A stretch of DNA of 64,000 bases from Sphaerimonospora cavernae (GTDB taxonomy: Bacteria; Actinomycetota; Actinomycetes; Streptosporangiales; Streptosporangiaceae). The stretch is taken from positions 620,001 through 684,000 of the forward strand of contig NZ_JBHMQT010000003.1 of assembly GCF_042435035.1 (NCBI RefSeq). The letters are read 5' to 3'. Numbering within the stretch: the stretch's first letter is position 1; each line of letters opens with the position of its first letter. Position numbers and translations under genes: made by a program. The notes beneath the pieces were generated by a model that made no database searches, had not been told where the DNA came from, and saw only the letters and a program-made list of their open reading frames with translations. Positions 34,471-47,055 of this stretch are shown here, piece by piece.

Positions 34471-35208
34471 CTACAGGTCGAGAAGGCGCTCCAGCCCCAC
34501 GATGAGACCGTCGAGTCCGCCGACTCGGCGTACGCCGAGCAGGACGCCGGGTGTGAAGGACGCGCGGTTCATCGTGTCGTGGCGGATGGTGAGGATCTCC
34601 CCCTCGCCGCCAAGGATGACCTCCTGGTGCGCGATCAGCCCAGCGAGCCGTACGGCGTGCACGTGCACACCGTCCACCGTGGCTCCGCGGGCCCCGTCGA
34701 GCTGGGAGGTGGTGGCATCGGGACAGGAGCCGAGTCCTGCCTCCCGGCGGGCCTCGGCCACCAGTTCAGCCGTGCGGCGAGCCGTACCCGAGGGGGCATC
34801 GGCCTTGTTGGGGTGGTGAAGCTCGACGATCTCGACCGATTCGAAGTACTTCGCCGCCTGGCGGGCGAAGTGCATCATCAGCACCGCCGCGATGCCGAAG
34901 TTGGGGGCGATCAGCGAGTTGGTCCCGGGGTTGGCGGCGAGCCAGCCGCGCACCTGGTCCAGCCGCCGCGCGTCGAAGCCGGTCGTGCCCACCACCGTAT
35001 GGATGCCGTGGTCGATGCACCACCGCATGTTCCCCATCACGACGTCGGGGTGGGTGAAGTCCACCACCACCTCGGCCTTCGCCAGCGACTCCAACGGGTC
35101 GTCCTTGTCGACGGCCGCCACGAGCTCCAGATCATCGGCCGAATGCACGGCCTTGCAGACTTCCACGCCAACACGCCCGCGGGCGCCCAGAACACCGACC
35201 TTTATCAC
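34471..35208 (-). CDS. dapB: 4-hydroxy-tetrahydrodipicolinate reductase
   Basis: A 245-residue NAD(P)H-dependent reductase, second step of the lysine/diaminopimelate branch. The N-terminus VIKVGVLGARGRVGVEV holds the nucleotide-binding GxxGxxG; IVELHHPNKADAPSGTA contains the catalytic His-His and substrate Lys. The start is GTG 35208, since nothing conserved precedes it. It is separated from dapA by the accessory insert. Confidence 0.95.
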   Translation of the reverse strand: MIKVGVLGARGRVGVEVCKAVHSADDLELVAAVDKDDPLESLAKAEVVVDFTHPDVVMGNMRWCIDHGIHTVVGTTGFDARRLDQVRGWLAANPGTNSLIAPNFGIAAVLMMHFARQAAKYFESVEIVELHHPNKADAPSGTARRTAELVAEARREAGLGSCPDATTSQLDGARGATVDGVHVHAVRLAGLIAHQEVILGGEGEILTIRHDTMNRASFTPGVLLGVRRVGGLDGLIVGLERLLDL

Positions 35209-35301
35209 GCGCCCAAGGCTATAGCCCCGGACAGGTGGGACGGCGCCAGGGCACGGACGGACCGAGTGAGAGCGGCGGGAGGAATGCGCAGGAGACGAAA
35301 C

Positions 35302-35335
35302 GGCCGCGCGGGTCACGACGTGAACCCGCGCGGCC
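35302..35335 (-). terminator. Stem-loop after the M16 protease gene
   Basis: GGCCGCGCGGGT (35302-35313) pairs perfectly with ACCCGCGCGGCC (35324-35335) around a 10-nt loop, 18 bp beyond the protease stop. Confidence 0.8.
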
Positions 35336-35352
35336 TCCGTGGTATCCGCTGC

Positions 35353-36663
35353 TCAAGCGATCGCGAAACCGAAGTCCTTGTCCGCGTACGGTCCGATAAC
35401 GGTGAGGGTGAGCGGCCGGTTGAGCACGTCACCGGCGATGCCGGCGATGTCCTCCGCGGTCACGGCCTCGATCCGGGCGAGCACCTCGTCCACCGACATG
35501 AGCTCCTCGTACACCAGTTCGCTCTTGCCGATACGGGACATGCGTGAGCCGGTGTCCTCCAGCCCGAGCACGAGCCCACCGCGCATCTGGCCCTTACCAC
35601 GGATGATCTCCTCTGCGGAGATGCCCTCGGTCACGACCCTCGCCACCTCGTCCCGGCAGATCTTCAACACATCCTCGATCTTGGACGGTAGGCAGCCCAC
35701 ATAGATGCCGAACTGCCCGGTGTCGGCGTACTGCGATGTGAAGCTGTACGCGCTGTAGGCGAGGCCGCGCTTCTCCCTGATCTCCTGGAACAGCCGCGAG
35801 GACATCCCACCGCCCAGGGCCGCGTTGAGCACGCCCAGGGCGAACCTGCGATCGTCGGTACGCGAGACGCCCGTGGTGCCGAGCACCAGATTGGCCTGCT
35901 CCGTCGGACGGTCGACCACGCGGATGCCCGAACGTGGCTCCACCCCGGGACCCCCGATGCGCGGCGGCGACGGCAGCGCTCCGCCGTCCAGCGCGCCCGC
36001 ACGCTCATAAGCGGCCGCCACCAGCTCGACCACCCGCTCGTGGTCCATGTTGCCGGCGATCGACACCACAGTCCGGGGCGGCAGGTAGTAACGCTGGTAG
36101 TACTCGCGGATGCGGTCACGGGTGAGTGCGTTGATCGATTCCTCGTTGCCGAGGATCGGCCGACCGATCGGCGTGTCGCCGTACAGTTCGGCGGAGAACT
36201 GCTCGTGCACCACGTCGGACGGGTCGTCGTCGTGCATGGCGATCTCCTCCAGGATCACGCCGCGTTCGGACTCCACGTCCTCGGCGGTGATCAGGGAGGA
36301 GGTGACCACGTCGGCGAGCACGTCGATCGCTAGTGGGAGATCCTCGTCGAGCACCCGGGCGTAGTAGCAGGTGTACTCCTTGGCCGTGAAGGCGTTGATC
36401 TCACCGCCGATGCCCTCGATGGACGCGGAGATCTCCATGGCATCCCGCGTGGGGGTGCCCTTGAACAGCAGGTGCTCGAGAAAGTGCGTGGCGCCCATGT
36501 GCTCGGGTGCCTCGTCCCGTGACCCGATGCCGACCCACATGCCGACCGCGACACTGCGGACGGTCGGTATGGTCTCGGTCACCACCCGGAGCCCACCGGG
36601 AAGGACGGTGCGGCGGATGACCCCCACGCCGTCCTTACCGGGATACAGAGTTGTGGTCGTCAC
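35353..36663 (-). CDS. M16-family zinc metalloprotease
   Basis: A 436-residue processing-peptidase-like protein. The inverted zinc motif HFLEH is at residues 60-64 (GATHFLEHLLFKGT), with the downstream zinc ligand Glu in the ERGVILEEIAMHDDD helix. A GYxFTSQYADTGQFGIY-like segment marks the C-terminal M16 half. It overlaps the pnp stop by 4 bp, the conserved pnp-protease pair of actinobacteria. Its physiological substrate is unknown. Confidence 0.93.
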   Translation of the reverse strand: MTTTTLYPGKDGVGVIRRTVLPGGLRVVTETIPTVRSVAVGMWVGIGSRDEAPEHMGATHFLEHLLFKGTPTRDAMEISASIEGIGGEINAFTAKEYTCYYARVLDEDLPLAIDVLADVVTSSLITAEDVESERGVILEEIAMHDDDPSDVVHEQFSAELYGDTPIGRPILGNEESINALTRDRIREYYQRYYLPPRTVVSIAGNMDHERVVELVAAAYERAGALDGGALPSPPRIGGPGVEPRSGIRVVDRPTEQANLVLGTTGVSRTDDRRFALGVLNAALGGGMSSRLFQEIREKRGLAYSAYSFTSQYADTGQFGIYVGCLPSKIEDVLKICRDEVARVVTEGISAEEIIRGKGQMRGGLVLGLEDTGSRMSRIGKSELVYEELMSVDEVLARIEAVTAEDIAGIAGDVLNRPLTLTVIGPYADKDFGFAIA

Positions 36664-38969
36664 GAGTTGCGGTCGTCCCGTCCGGCTCGGGTGCGGCTGC
36701 GGCGGCGCGGCGTCCGCTGCTCCTCCTCGGGCGCGACGTCCTCCCCGGTGGCCACGGCGGCCTCTCCGTCGTTCTCGGCGGCGCCCTTCTCCGCGGCCTC
36801 CTTCTCGACCACCTCGACCGGGACCAGGGAGAGCTTGCCGCGGGAGTCGATCTCAGCGATCTCCACCTGAACCTTCTCACCGACGTTCATGACGTCCTCG
36901 ACGTTCTCGATCCGCTTGCCGCCGTGCAGCTTGCGGATCTGGGAGACGTGCAGCAGGCCGTCCTTGCCGGGCAGCAGCGACACGAACGCGCCGAAGGCGG
37001 CGATCTTCACGACCGTGCCCAGATAGCGCTCGCCGACCTCCGGCATGTGCGGGTTGGCGATGCCGTTGATCAGCGACCGCGCGGCCTCGGCAGACGGGCC
37101 GTCGGTGGCGCCGATGTAGATCGTGCCGTCGTCCTCGATCGTGATCTCGGCGCCGGTGTCGTCCTGGATCTGGTTGATCATCTTGCCCTTCGGGCCGATG
37201 ACCTCGCCGATCTTGTCGACCGGCACCTTGATCGTGATGATGCGCGGCGCGGTCGGGTTCATCTCCGCCGGAGCGTCGATGGCCTCCTGCATCACGTCCA
37301 GGATCGCCAGGCGGGCGCCCCTCGCCTGCTTCAGCGCGGCGCCGAGCACGTGCGCCGGGATGCCGTCGAGCTTGGTGTCGAGCTGCAGCGCGGTGATCAG
37401 GTCCTTGGTGCCCGCGACCTTGAAGTCCATGTCGCCCATGGCGTCCTCGGCACCGAGGATGTCGGTGAGCGTGACATACTGGTCGCCCTCGCCGATGAGG
37501 CCCATCGCGATGCCGGCGACCATCTCCTTGAGCGGCACACCGGCGTCGAGCAGGGACATGGTGGAGGCGCAGACCGAGCCCATCGACGTCGAACCGTTGG
37601 ACCCGAGCGCCTCCGACACCTGCCGGATGGCGTACGGGAACTCCTCGCGCGACGGCAGCACGGGCAGCAGTGCGCGCTCGGCCAGCGCACCGTGGCCGAT
37701 CTCACGCCGCTTCGGCGAGCCGACCCGGCCGGTCTCACCGGTCGAGTACGGCGGGAAGTTGTAGTTGTGCATGTAGCGCTTGGTCCGCTCGGGATTGAGC
37801 GTGTCGATCATCTGCTCCATGCGCAGCATGTTCAGCGTGGTGACACCGAGGATCTGGGTCTCGCCACGCTCGAACAGGGCCGAGCCGTGCACCCGCGGCA
37901 CCACGTGGACCTCGGCGCTGAGCAGCCGGATGTCCTTGGGACCGCGGCCGTCGATCCGCACCCCCTCCTTGAGCACCCGCTCACGCATGAGGCTCTTGGT
38001 CAGCGAGCGGAAGGCCGCGGCCAGTTCCTTCTCGCGCCCTTCGAAGTCGGCCAGCAGCTTCTCGGCGGCGAGGGCCTTGACCCGCTCGATCTCGAACTCC
38101 CGCTCCTGCTTGCCCGCGATGGTCAGCGCCGAAGAGAGCTCACTGCGCACCGCGGCGGTGACGGCCTCGAGTGCGTCCTCCTGGTGGTCCAGGTAGATCG
38201 GGTACTCGGCGGTCTCCTTGCCGGCGACCTCGGCCAGCTTGGACTGCGCCTCGCAGAGAACCTTGATGAACGGCTTGGAAGCCTCCAGCCCCTGGGCCAC
38301 AATCTCTTCGGTGGGCGCGACGGCGCCATCGGCGACCAGCTTGAGCGTGTCCCGGGTGGACTCCGCCTCGACCATCATGATCGCGACATCGCCGTCCGGC
38401 AGCACGCGCCCGGCGACCACCATGTCGAACGTCGCGCCACCCAGTTCGTCGTGGGTCGGGAACGCCACCCACTGCCCCTGGATCAGCGCGACGCGGACGC
38501 CGCCGATCGGACCGGAGAACGGCAGCCCAGCGAGCTGGGTCGACATGCTCGCCGCGTTGATCGCGACAACGTCGTACAGGTGATCCGGGTGCAGCGCCAT
38601 CACCGTCGCCACGATCTGGATCTCGTTGCGCAGACCCTTGACGAAGGACGGGCGCAGCGGCCGGTCGATCAGACGGCAGGTGAGGATCGCGTCCTCCGAC
38701 GGCCGGCCCTCACGCCGGAAGAACGAGCCGGGAATCCGGCCCGCCGCGTACATCCGCTCCTCGACGTCGACGGTGAGCGGGAAGAAGTCCAGGCTCTCCT
38801 TCGGATGCTTGGACGCGGTGGTGGCGGACAGGACCATGGTCTCGTTGTCCAGGTAGGCGACCGCGCTGCCGGCCGCCTGCCGGGCGAGGCGCCCGGTCTC
38901 GAACCGGATCGTACGCATGCCGAATGAGCCGTTGTCGATAACGGCTTCCGTGTTGTGGACACCCTCCAC
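36660..38969 (-). CDS. pnp: Polyribonucleotide nucleotidyltransferase (PNPase)
   Basis: A 769-residue phosphorolytic 3'-exonuclease and RNA tailing enzyme. Two RNase PH domains are separated by a helical region, then KH (IGPKGKMINQIQDDTGAEITIEDDG) and S1 (GERYLGTVVKIAAFGAFVSLLPGKDGLLHVS). A basic, Glu-rich tail (RTPRRRSRTRAGRDDRNS) follows. GTG 38969 has a perfect AAGGAGGT 5 bp upstream, which decides the start; the open frame continues for 100 codons beyond it. Confidence 0.96.
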   Translation of the reverse strand: MEGVHNTEAVIDNGSFGMRTIRFETGRLARQAAGSAVAYLDNETMVLSATTASKHPKESLDFFPLTVDVEERMYAAGRIPGSFFRREGRPSEDAILTCRLIDRPLRPSFVKGLRNEIQIVATVMALHPDHLYDVVAINAASMSTQLAGLPFSGPIGGVRVALIQGQWVAFPTHDELGGATFDMVVAGRVLPDGDVAIMMVEAESTRDTLKLVADGAVAPTEEIVAQGLEASKPFIKVLCEAQSKLAEVAGKETAEYPIYLDHQEDALEAVTAAVRSELSSALTIAGKQEREFEIERVKALAAEKLLADFEGREKELAAAFRSLTKSLMRERVLKEGVRIDGRGPKDIRLLSAEVHVVPRVHGSALFERGETQILGVTTLNMLRMEQMIDTLNPERTKRYMHNYNFPPYSTGETGRVGSPKRREIGHGALAERALLPVLPSREEFPYAIRQVSEALGSNGSTSMGSVCASTMSLLDAGVPLKEMVAGIAMGLIGEGDQYVTLTDILGAEDAMGDMDFKVAGTKDLITALQLDTKLDGIPAHVLGAALKQARGARLAILDVMQEAIDAPAEMNPTAPRIITIKVPVDKIGEVIGPKGKMINQIQDDTGAEITIEDDGTIYIGATDGPSAEAARSLINGIANPHMPEVGERYLGTVVKIAAFGAFVSLLPGKDGLLHVSQIRKLHGGKRIENVEDVMNVGEKVQVEIAEIDSRGKLSLVPVEVVEKEAAEKGAAENDGEAAVATGEDVAPEEEQRTPRRRSRTRAGRDDRNS

Positions 38970-39338
38970 GGGGGACCTCCTTGTTCGGTCGGTCTCCCGC
39001 GTCCTTCCGCCAGGCTCCCCGTTCAGGTGCAGCGCCGGTCTTCGATCGAAGCGCCCGGTTCCTCTCGTACGGCTGTGCCGTACCGACCGGAGGCCACTAC
39101 CGAGGACCGGCCCTCTCACGCCGCGGGATCGTGCGTGCGGCTTGCGTTCGGACGCGGGGCTTGTCTGTCGGGTGGGGCAGGCCCGATTGGCCCACCGCCC
39201 CCTCGGCTGTTCAGTTGTTCCATTTGTTCCGCCGCGCGCGGCGTTCAATCCGGCCTCTCGCGCGGGACGGACGTCCTCCGGACCCATTGTGGCCCGCCAT
39301 GAGAAAGGAGCGGCGAAGGATCGCCGCTCCTTTCCACA
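38970..39338 (-). other. rpsO-pnp intergenic leader
   Basis: 369 bp without a gene. It contains the rpsO terminator (39304-39333) and a tight hairpin, GTACGGC-TGT-GCCGTAC (39067-39083), about 100 bp upstream of the pnp start. PNPase and RNase III commonly autoregulate pnp through a leader hairpin in other bacteria, and this one is a candidate. Confidence 0.5.
39304..39333 (-). terminator. rpsO terminator
   Basis: AAAGGAGCGGCGA (39304-39316) pairs perfectly with TCGCCGCTCCTTT (39321-39333) around a 4-nt loop, 5 bp past the rpsO stop. Confidence 0.85.
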
Positions 39339-39608
39339 TTATCGGCGCAGACCCAGACGCTCGATGAGGGACCGGTAGCGAGTGATGTCCTTCGCCTGCA
39401 GGTACTTCAGCAACCGGCGGCGGCGGCCGACCAGCAGGAGCAGACCCCGGCGGCTGTGGTGGTCGTGCTTGTGGACCTTCAGGTGCTCCGTCAGGTCGCT
39501 GATGCGCTTGCTCAACAGCGCGATCTGGACCTCCGGCGACCCGGTGTCTCCTTCGCCGGTGGCGTACTCACCGATGATGGCCTTGGTGGTGGCCGCGTCA
39601 AGCGACAC
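39339..39608 (-). CDS. rpsO: 30S ribosomal protein S15
   Basis: An 89-residue primary 16S rRNA-binding protein. The sequence is canonical: TGSPEVQIALLSKRISDLTEHLK and HKHDHHSRRGLLLLVGRRRRLLKYL. The start is GTG 39608, with GAAGGAGAAG before it. It is upstream of pnp, as in most bacteria. Confidence 0.97.
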   Translation of the reverse strand: MSLDAATTKAIIGEYATGEGDTGSPEVQIALLSKRISDLTEHLKVHKHDHHSRRGLLLLVGRRRRLLKYLQAKDITRYRSLIERLGLRR

Positions 39609-39841
39609 TTCTTCTCCTTCTGATGGGAGGCACGCACAACATTGCTCAGGTCGTCTCCGACTCCCCAACCCGCGAACGACCGCGCGTGCCTACAGTCGCC
39701 GTGAGGCCGGCCCGGTGGCCCGCCACATCCGCCGGACATGACGCCACCTGAACATGGCTGACTTGCAAGGTTACCACCGAGTCGCAGCCTCGCGCGCAAC
39801 TCCGAGATGGCCTGCGGGCGGCCCGCCATTGGGGAGGCCGG

Positions 39842-40786
39842 TCAGGCCGTGACCTCACGGGCGCGTGCGACATCCTGGTGCATCTGCTCGATCAGCGCCT
39901 CGATCGAATCGAACCGCAACGTGTCCCTGAGCCGCTCGGCGAAGTCGACCGCGACATGCACGCCGTAGAGGTCGAGGTCATCCCGATCCAGCGCGTACGC
40001 CTCGACCGTGCGCTCCACTCCGTCGAAGGTCGGGTTCGTCCCGATGGAGATGGCGGCCGGCCAGCGCTGCCCCTCGTACGGCGAGGGCGCCTGGACACAT
40101 TGCATCCACCCTGCGTAGACGCCCTCCGCCGGGATCGCGGCGAACGGCGGCGACTCGATGTTCGCCGTCGGGAATCCCAGCGCCCGACCCCGCTGATGGC
40201 CCCGGACGACCACGCCCTCGACTCGATGCGGGCGCCCCAGCGCGGCGGCCGCGCCGACGACATCCCCGACGGTCAGCCGCTCACGGATGAACGTGGAGGA
40301 GATGGTGACGCCGTCGCTGACCAGCGGCACACCCACCGCCACGAAGTCGTACTTCTCCCCCAGCGTCCGCAGCGTGTCCAGATCCCCGGAGGCCTTGTGC
40401 CCGAAGCGGAAGTTCTCCCCCACCACGACCCCCGCCGCGTGCAGCCGGTCCACCAGCGCCGTCTGCACGAACTCGTCGGGTGACATCCGCGAGAACTCGA
40501 GCGTGAACGGCAGCACGCACACCGCGTCGACGCCCAGCGACGCGAGCAGTTCGGCCTGCCTGTGCAGGGTGGTGAGCCGCAGCGGGTGGGTGCCCGGCCG
40601 GACGACCTCATCCGGATGCGGGTCGAAGGTGACGACAACCGATGGCAGGCCGAGATCACGGGCCATGCCCACCGTCTGCGCCACCATCCGCTGATGCCCG
40701 AGATGTACACCGTCGAACACGCCGATCGTGACGACGGACCTGCCCCAGTTCTCGGGGACGCCATCCAGTCCGTGCCAGCTCTGCAC
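39842..40786 (-). CDS. ribF: Bifunctional riboflavin kinase / FAD synthetase
   Basis: A 314-residue enzyme making FMN and FAD. The N-terminal adenylyltransferase has VVTIGVFDGVHLGHQRMV and VTFDPHPDEVV; the C-terminal kinase has GRALGFPTANIE and GVYAGWM with TNPTFDG. I start at GTG 40786 (MQSWHGLDGVPENWGRS), which matches the usual N-terminus and has GAGG 5 bp upstream. Just outside is a 17-bp tandem duplication. Confidence 0.95.
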   Translation of the reverse strand: MQSWHGLDGVPENWGRSVVTIGVFDGVHLGHQRMVAQTVGMARDLGLPSVVVTFDPHPDEVVRPGTHPLRLTTLHRQAELLASLGVDAVCVLPFTLEFSRMSPDEFVQTALVDRLHAAGVVVGENFRFGHKASGDLDTLRTLGEKYDFVAVGVPLVSDGVTISSTFIRERLTVGDVVGAAAALGRPHRVEGVVVRGHQRGRALGFPTANIESPPFAAIPAEGVYAGWMQCVQAPSPYEGQRWPAAISIGTNPTFDGVERTVEAYALDRDDLDLYGVHVAVDFAERLRDTLRFDSIEALIEQMHQDVARAREVTA

Positions 40787-40797
40787 TTCGACCTCGA

Positions 40798-40831
40798 TTC
40801 CTGATACGGCTCGGTTCCTGATACGGCTCGG
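40798..40831. repeat. 17-bp tandem duplication before ribF
   Basis: TTCCTGATACGGCTCGG occurs twice head to tail (40798-40814 and 40815-40831) in the short truB-proximal leader of ribF, ending 12 bp before the start codon. Confidence 0.9.
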
Positions 40832-40879
40832 CAAACCGGCAGTAGACAAGACTGCCATGCGGCCGAGGATGCATTGATG

Positions 40880-41800
40880 TCAGGGCGCGAAAACCACCAG
40901 GGGCCTGGCCGTACCGCCGCGTTCCTCGACGAGGGCCAGCAGCGCCCCTTCCGGGCCGAAGACTCCGACCGGGCCGGGTCCCAGCCCGGCCGCGGGCAGC
41001 CGGCCGCCGTGCGCCACCAGCCGGGCATCCTGCGCGGTGACGTCCCTGCGGGGGAAGGCCGCGGTCACCGCGTCCGCGATCGGCATGATCACGCATTCCT
41101 TGGCGAGATCTTCGATCGTCCGGGCAGACGCCAGGCCGTACGGTCCGACCCGGGTGCGCCGGAGGCGGGTGAGGTGGCCGCCGACACCGAGGGCGGCCCC
41201 GAGGTCTCGCGCCAGTGCCCGGATGTAGGTCCCACTTGAGCAGGTAACGGTGGCGTCGACGTCCACGGCGTCCCCGATGGCCCCGGTGGCCCCGGTGGCC
41301 CGGCGGATCGCGGTCACCTCGAACGCGCGGACGGTGACCGGCCGCGCGGCGATCTCGACCTCCTCGCCGGCCCGGGCCCGCTTGTAGGCCCGCTCACCGT
41401 TGACCTTGATGGCGCTCACCTGCGGGGGGACCTGCATGATCTCACCGGTGAGCGCGGCGACGCCGGTGCGCACGTCCGCCTCGGTGACGTGCCCGGCGGG
41501 GGTGACCGCGGTGATCTCCCCCTCGGCATCGTCGGTGTTGGTGACCACGCCGAGCCGGATCGTGGCCTCGTATACCTTCTCGGTCAGCGCGAGGTGCCCG
41601 AGGAGACGGGTGGCCTTCTCGACGCCGACGACGAGCACGCCGGTGGCCATCGGGTCGAGCGTGCCGGCGTGGCCGACCTTGCGGGTCCCGGCGATGCCGC
41701 GCATCTTGCCGACGACATCGTGGGAGGTCCAGCCAGCAGGCTTGTCCACGACGATCAACCCGCTCGGCGGCGGAGTTCTGCGAGGCCTTGCCGTACTCAT
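40880..41800 (-). CDS. truB: tRNA pseudouridine(55) synthase
   Basis: A 306-residue enzyme isomerising U55 in the T-loop of tRNAs. Motifs: GLIVVDKPAGWTSHDVVGKMR and the catalytic VGHAGTLDPMATGVL with the nucleophile Asp, then TCSSGTYIRALARDLG. The start is ATG 41800 (MSTARPRRTP) with only a weak ribosome site. The order DHH-truB-ribF is standard. Confidence 0.95.
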   Translation of the reverse strand: MSTARPRRTPPPSGLIVVDKPAGWTSHDVVGKMRGIAGTRKVGHAGTLDPMATGVLVVGVEKATRLLGHLALTEKVYEATIRLGVVTNTDDAEGEITAVTPAGHVTEADVRTGVAALTGEIMQVPPQVSAIKVNGERAYKRARAGEEVEIAARPVTVRAFEVTAIRRATGATGAIGDAVDVDATVTCSSGTYIRALARDLGAALGVGGHLTRLRRTRVGPYGLASARTIEDLAKECVIMPIADAVTAAFPRRDVTAQDARLVAHGGRLPAAGLGPGPVGVFGPEGALLALVEERGGTARPLVVFAP

Positions 41801-41819
41801 GGATAGGTCCAATGCGAGA

Positions 41820-42854
41820 TCAGGAATTGCGGGGTTCTGGGAGATCAGCCGGGAAGGGAGTGAGACGCGGGCGCAGGGAGGCGATCGTGTCCTCCGGGGG
41901 GAGCCTGGAGGAGAAGCCGGCCGCGCGGCTGTGGCCGCCGCCGCCCAACTCGGCGCAGACCCGGCCGACGTCGACCGCACCCTTGGAGCGGGTCGAGACG
42001 TTCCAGACCCCCTCGTCGTCCTCCTTGAGCACTACCGCGACGTCCGCCTCGTCGACCCGGCGGACCACGTCGATCACGCTCTCCACCTCGTCGTACGGCA
42101 GGCCGCCCAGCACACGGTCGGCGCGGGTGACGTAGGTCCACACCAGACCGTGACCCGCCGCGGCCGACCGCTCCAGCATGACCCTGCCGAGCGCGGCGCC
42201 CAGCACTCGCAGGTAGGCGAACGGCGAGCGGTCGTACAGTTCTCTGGCGATCTCGTCAGGTCTCAGTCCGGCGGTGATCAGCCGCCCCGCCATCGCGTGG
42301 ACCGCCGCGGTGGTCGCCGAATAGCGGAAGGAGCCCGTGTCGGTCACCAGCCCCGTGTACAGGCAGGTCGCGACGTCCCTGCCCACCGGCAGGGCCAGCC
42401 GGTGGATGAGCTCCTCGGTCAGGACGGCCGTGGCAGCGGCCGAGGCGTCGATCAGATGCAGCGACCCGAACCGGGTGTTGGACACGTGATGGTCGATTAC
42501 GACGAGCTCCCCCGCACGGCCCGCGATCGGGGCGAGCAGGCCGAGCCGCTCCACCGTGGAGGCGTCGAATGTGATCATCAGATCCGGTTCCGCCGGGTAG
42601 GCGGCGGGCTCGACCAGCAACTCCTGGCCGGGCAGGAACCGCAGCAGGCGGGGTACGGCGAAGCAGCGGTCACCGAACGACGCGACGACCCTCTTCCCGG
42701 TGCGGGCCAGCGCGAGACCGAAGCCGAGCATCGAGCCGAGGGCGTCTCCATCGGGGGAGACATGACATGCGAGCGCGACACTGTCCGCACCGCGGACCAG
42801 TTCGATCACCCGTTCCCAGCTCGTCTCCCCGACAGCGGCGTCGATCGTCGTCAC
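41820..42854 (-). CDS. DHH-family phosphoesterase (NrnA-like)
   Basis: A 344-residue DHH/DHHA1 protein that in homologues degrades nanoRNA and 3'-phosphoadenosine 5'-phosphate. Motifs: ALACHVSPDGDALGSMLGFG, LMITFDAS, VVIDHHVSNTRFG (the DHH motif) and the C-terminal GGGGHSRAAGFS of DHHA1. It overlaps rbfA by 4 bp and precedes truB by 20 bp in the operon. Confidence 0.93.
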   Translation of the reverse strand: MTTIDAAVGETSWERVIELVRGADSVALACHVSPDGDALGSMLGFGLALARTGKRVVASFGDRCFAVPRLLRFLPGQELLVEPAAYPAEPDLMITFDASTVERLGLLAPIAGRAGELVVIDHHVSNTRFGSLHLIDASAAATAVLTEELIHRLALPVGRDVATCLYTGLVTDTGSFRYSATTAAVHAMAGRLITAGLRPDEIARELYDRSPFAYLRVLGAALGRVMLERSAAAGHGLVWTYVTRADRVLGGLPYDEVESVIDVVRRVDEADVAVVLKEDDEGVWNVSTRSKGAVDVGRVCAELGGGGHSRAAGFSSRLPPEDTIASLRPRLTPFPADLPEPRNS

Positions 42855-43339
42855 CTCGCCCGGTGCCGGTGTTCGTCCTCGCTGTCCACGTCGACGTCGA
42901 CAGCGACGGCGTCCCCGGCCTGATCCTCCTCGAACCGGTAGGGGTCGGCGTCCCCGGCGAACTGGGCGCCCTCGGCCTGCCTGGCGATCTCCGCGTCTCT
43001 GGCCCGCGCCGCCGCGAACAGGTCGTCCATGTGGCGTGCGCTGTCGGGCAGCGGGTCGTGGACGAACGTGAGCGTGGGGGTGTGCCGCAGCCCGGTCTGG
43101 CGTCCCACCTCCGACCTGATGATCCCCTTGGCGCTCTCCAGCGCGGTGGCGGTCGCGGCCCGCTCGGCCTCCGAGCCGAAGACCGTGTAGTAGACCGTCG
43201 CGTCGCCCAGGTCGGCGGTGATCCTCGCGTCGGTCACCGTGACGAACCCGAGCCGCGGATCCTTGATCCGCCGCTCAAGCATCTCGGCGACGACCTGCTG
43301 GATGCGGTCGGCCAGTTTTCTGGCGCGCGCTACGTCCAT
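42851..43339 (-). CDS. rbfA: Ribosome-binding factor A
   Basis: A 162-residue KH-like 30S maturation factor. Core motifs are RIQQVVAEMLERRIKDPRLGFVTVTDARIT and LRHTPTLTFVHDPLPDSARHMDDL. The C-terminal ~40 residues are acidic and disordered (EEDQAGDAVAVDVDVDSEDE), as is usual in actinobacteria. I prefer ATG 43339, with GGGAG 7 bp upstream, over GTG 43345. Confidence 0.95.
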   Translation of the reverse strand: MDVARARKLADRIQQVVAEMLERRIKDPRLGFVTVTDARITADLGDATVYYTVFGSEAERAATATALESAKGIIRSEVGRQTGLRHTPTLTFVHDPLPDSARHMDDLFAAARARDAEIARQAEGAQFAGDADPYRFEEDQAGDAVAVDVDVDSEDEHRHRAR

Positions 43340-43389
43340 GCTCACGCTCCCTCATTCACTCGTACGGCTGACGCGCCGACCCGGCCGCC

Positions 43390-43689
43390 TTATTCCTCGT
43401 GGTCGTTGAAGAGCCGCTGTCGTACGGACAGCAGTTCGATCTCGGGGTGGAATGCGACCACACGCTCACACGAGCCGAGCACCTCGTCGCAGTTGGCGGC
43501 CGAGGCCGAAACCACCGCGATGCCGATCTCCGCGCGGCGGTGCAGATCCAGGTGACCGGTCTCGGCCACCGCGATGCTCGGGAACCTCCGCTGCAACTCG
43601 GCGATCAGCGGACGGACCACGGAGCGCTTCTGCTTCAGCGAACGCACATCGCCGAGCAGGATGTCCAGAGTAAGTGCCCCAATGTACAT
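43390..43689 (-). CDS. ylxP: DUF503 family protein (YlxP-like)
   Basis: A 99-residue protein of the YlxP/DUF503 family, found between infB and rbfA in many Gram-positives. The conserved start MYIGALTLDILLGDVRSLKQKRSVVRPLI is followed by RFPSIAVAETGHLDLHRRAEIGIAVVS. Its biochemical role is not established; the position suggests ribosome assembly. Confidence 0.92.
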   Translation of the reverse strand: MYIGALTLDILLGDVRSLKQKRSVVRPLIAELQRRFPSIAVAETGHLDLHRRAEIGIAVVSASAANCDEVLGSCERVVAFHPEIELLSVRQRLFNDHEE

Positions 43690-43718
43690 GGATGTCTCAA
43701 CCGCGGAGACGACGTTCG

Positions 43719-43753
43719 GCCGCCGCCCCCCTGAAAGAACGGGGGGCGGCGGC
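43719..43753 (-). terminator. GC-rich hairpin after infB
   Basis: GCCGCCGCCCCCC (43719-43731) and GGGGGGCGGCGGC (43741-43753) pair perfectly around a 9-nt loop, 8 bp past the infB stop and 30 bp before ylxP. It may reduce transcription into the distal operon. Confidence 0.75.
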
Positions 43754-43760
43754 ACGGACG

Positions 43761-46865
<3,105 letters not shown>

Positions 46866-47055
46866 TGCACTCCCTAACTCGGTCCGGGAGGCTCGCAGTG
46901 CCGCCGGACCGTCGCTAACTGAACGTACTCATCGCCGCGTGCTCATCAGGCGCTCATGGCAATCTGACTCCGCCCATCAACTCGGCGTCCTACTTGACGA
47001 TTTCTTCATGCCGGCCCCGGACGTCCGGAGCCGAACGGTAACCCTTCACCCGGTG

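Noticed and set aside
34157..34819. Plus-strand open frame in the gap before dapB
   Set aside because: No ribosome site, runs into antisense dapB and has no recognisable domain or coding bias.
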